From positions 1,550,001 to 1,614,000 of the forward strand of contig NZ_LT629750.1 in the NCBI RefSeq assembly GCF_900105125.1: DNA of 64,000 nt, given 5' to 3'. The notes beneath the pieces were generated by a model. That model had not been told where the DNA came from. It did no database searches and saw only the letters and a list, made by a program, of their open reading frames with translations. Source of the DNA: Bradyrhizobium canariense (GTDB lineage Bacteria > Pseudomonadota > Alphaproteobacteria > Rhizobiales > Xanthobacteraceae). Positions 62,584-64,000 of this stretch are shown piece after piece (position 1 is the stretch's first letter; the number at the start of each line of letters is the position of its first letter). A program made the translations under genes and the position numbers.

Positions 62584-63600
62584 CTATTGCCGGAAAATTC
62601 CGAACAGACCACCAGGCTGCTGCTGAGGTTGCGGCGGTGGCGGAGGCGGCTGCTGCACCTGCTGTTGCATCGGTGCCGGCGGACGCGGAGCTGTCTGCTT
62701 TTGCGCCGGCGGACGCTTCTGCGCAGATGGTGGAGGCGGCGGTGCCGTGGGTTTCGGCGGATCGGGCTGCGCAGTGCTGACGACAGTGGTGTCAGGGACT
62801 TTGCAGTCAGTCAGCCAGATATCATAGATCGGATGCTCGATCGCGTGCAGGCCGGGGCTTGCCGCAAACATCCAGCCGGAAAAAATCCGCTTCACCTCGC
62901 CTTGCAGCGTGATCTCGTCGACCTCGACAAAGGCGTCGGTGTTGGCTGACTCGGTGGCCGGACGGGTGTAGCAGGCATCGGTCTTGACCCGCAGCGCGCC
63001 GAACTGCACGGTTTCGCCGATATCCTCATCGAAATTGATGATGCGTCCGGTGATTTTGTCGAGACCGGAAAAACTCGCTTTCTTGTTGATGATCTTCTGC
63101 GCCGGCGGCTCGGTGACGACTTCATCGCCCGGCTGCAACGTGGCCGGCGTCTGCGGAACCCCGGTCTGAGGAGTGCCCTTGGGCTGACGCTGTCCCGGTG
63201 GCAAGCCCGGCAGCGGATTGGGCCCTGATGGCGCGACGGCGACGCCCTGACCAGGCTGCGGCGGCATGCCGGCAGCCGCGGGCGGCGTGTTCTGCGGAAT
63301 GACGGTCGTGCCTGGCGGCGGCGCCAAGGGCTGCGACTGGACTGCGCCGGGCGGCGGCACGCCCTGCGCTGGTGGCGGCAACCGGGTGGGAGCCGCAGGC
63401 AGCACACGGCCCTGCGGCAGTTCCGGCACGTCCTCCTCGTCGTCAGGCGGCGGCTGATTGCCGCGCGGGACATTGCCCGGCGGGCGCGGTGTGGGATCGG
63501 AAAAGATATTGCCGATCTGCGCCTGCGCGGGCGGCGCAAGTGTGATCGTCGCAGCGGCAATGAGGGCCGCAAAGCCAGTCAGGGCAATGGTTCGAAGCAT
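62584..63600 (-). CDS. Secreted proline-rich DUF2155 protein
   Basis: 338 residues. Signal peptide about 1-27 (FAALIAAATITLAPPAQAQ). Residues 30-165 and 285-335 are Pro/Gln-rich, probably disordered. The central DUF2155 domain spans about 175-275: KASFSGLDKITGRIINF, FGALRVKTDACYTRP, and VKRIFSGWMFAASPGLHAIEHP. Two conserved cysteines (DACYTRP and LTDCK) may form a disulfide. The family is confined largely to Alphaproteobacteria and its role is unknown; it commonly lies by aat as here. Confidence 0.9.
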   Translation of the reverse strand: MLRTIALTGFAALIAAATITLAPPAQAQIGNIFSDPTPRPPGNVPRGNQPPPDDEEDVPELPQGRVLPAAPTRLPPPAQGVPPPGAVQSQPLAPPPGTTVIPQNTPPAAAGMPPQPGQGVAVAPSGPNPLPGLPPGQRQPKGTPQTGVPQTPATLQPGDEVVTEPPAQKIINKKASFSGLDKITGRIINFDEDIGETVQFGALRVKTDACYTRPATESANTDAFVEVDEITLQGEVKRIFSGWMFAASPGLHAIEHPIYDIWLTDCKVPDTTVVSTAQPDPPKPTAPPPPPSAQKRPPAQKQTAPRPPAPMQQQVQQPPPPPPQPQQQPGGLFGIFRQ

Positions 63601-64000
63601 CTCGCGCGGGCTTTAAGAGGCGAATCGGGCTGACGCCATTGTACAATTTATGAGCCGCCCACTGGGCAACCGGTTAACACGCCGAATACGGCGGGGAAAG
63701 GGCGCTTGCGGACGCTCCCACCGCTAGTATCCGGCTTCCAAAGCTCCTTTGCCCTCGCTGCAACCCCTTATGCGAACTTCGGAATCTTGAGGGCCACGAC
63801 AAACCACGATTCCGATGCGGATCTCGGATTTGAAGCCCCTCGACCGACGCGCCGCCCCCGAAGGAACTTCAAAGCCACTGCACTGGTCAGCCCGCGCCAC
63901 CCATGGAATAGTCGGCGGATCAAAGCTGGCGCGGCCCACGCGCCGGCAAGGAAAACCCGGGACAACCGGGGAAGCCCAGGGGAAACACCGACATGCCCGA
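63601..64000. other. Right-edge intergenic DNA, no supported gene
   Basis: 400 bases without a supported coding region; the two short minus-strand frames here are Arg-rich shadows without family features. At the very edge an ATG at 63993 follows AGGGGAAACACCGAC and may begin a plus-strand gene, but only two and a half codons are visible. Confidence 0.45.

Overview
The window is GC-rich, densely coding chromosomal DNA from an alphaproteobacterium. Protein style and gene order (sufS2-sufB-sufC-sufD-sufS-DUF59-sufA; amidase-PBP1A-prfB beside rne; accB-accC and aat-DUF2155; Rhizobiales-type dispersed palindromes) suggest the Bradyrhizobium/Rhodopseudomonas group. This placement rests on reading the proteins, not on a database search. 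I see no phage, insertion sequence, integrase, CRISPR array, rRNA or tRNA gene, so this looks like core genome.

Layout. 1-9700: an edge-truncated metallo-beta-lactamase-fold hydrolase, a DedA membrane protein, a small oxidase-like membrane protein, parE, an outer-membrane beta-barrel protein with a clear terminator, a small membrane protein, an SDR dehydrogenase, a flavin monooxygenase, a secreted caspase-fold protein and a decayed TMEM175/DUF1211 channel gene. 10000-13200: an RhlE-type RNA helicase, a GGDEF diguanylate cyclase and a TfoX-N protein. 13342-20516 (minus strand): a complete SUF iron-sulfur assembly cluster with two different cysteine desulfurases and a small membrane protein between sufB and sufC; an Irr/ICE-like dyad lies before sufB. 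20830-27206: alpha/beta hydrolase, anmK, tyrS, an MFS transporter and a chemoreceptor. 27431-39159: a giant AsmA-like protein, a single-cysteine Bcp peroxiredoxin, an M23 peptidase, an ABC substrate-binding protein, a NodU-type carbamoyltransferase, a beta-hydroxyacid dehydrogenase and prfB, which needs a +1 programmed frameshift.

39267-49794 is a cell-wall and RNA-decay block: two tandem, nearly identical PBP1A genes, an AMIN-amidase and, divergently, rne with a long leader and a histidine-rich insertion. 49950-56589: DctA, an aminotransferase, a secreted M48-TPR peptidase, a DsbA-like oxidoreductase, a DUF1236 protein and aroQ. 56621-63600: accB-accC (split by a palindromic repeat), a translationally coupled three-gene signalling cassette (CHASE3-like kinase, CheY-like regulator, receiver-HWE-type kinase), aat and a DUF2155 protein.

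The most notable items are the tandem PBP1A duplication, the His-rich RNase E insert, the prfB frameshift, the decayed TMEM175 gene, the candidate Irr site in the suf cluster and a family of dispersed palindromic repeats. I found no convincing wholly new multi-gene system. Start codons were moved inward from the longest open frame wherever a Shine-Dalgarno or family alignment favoured it; each case is noted.
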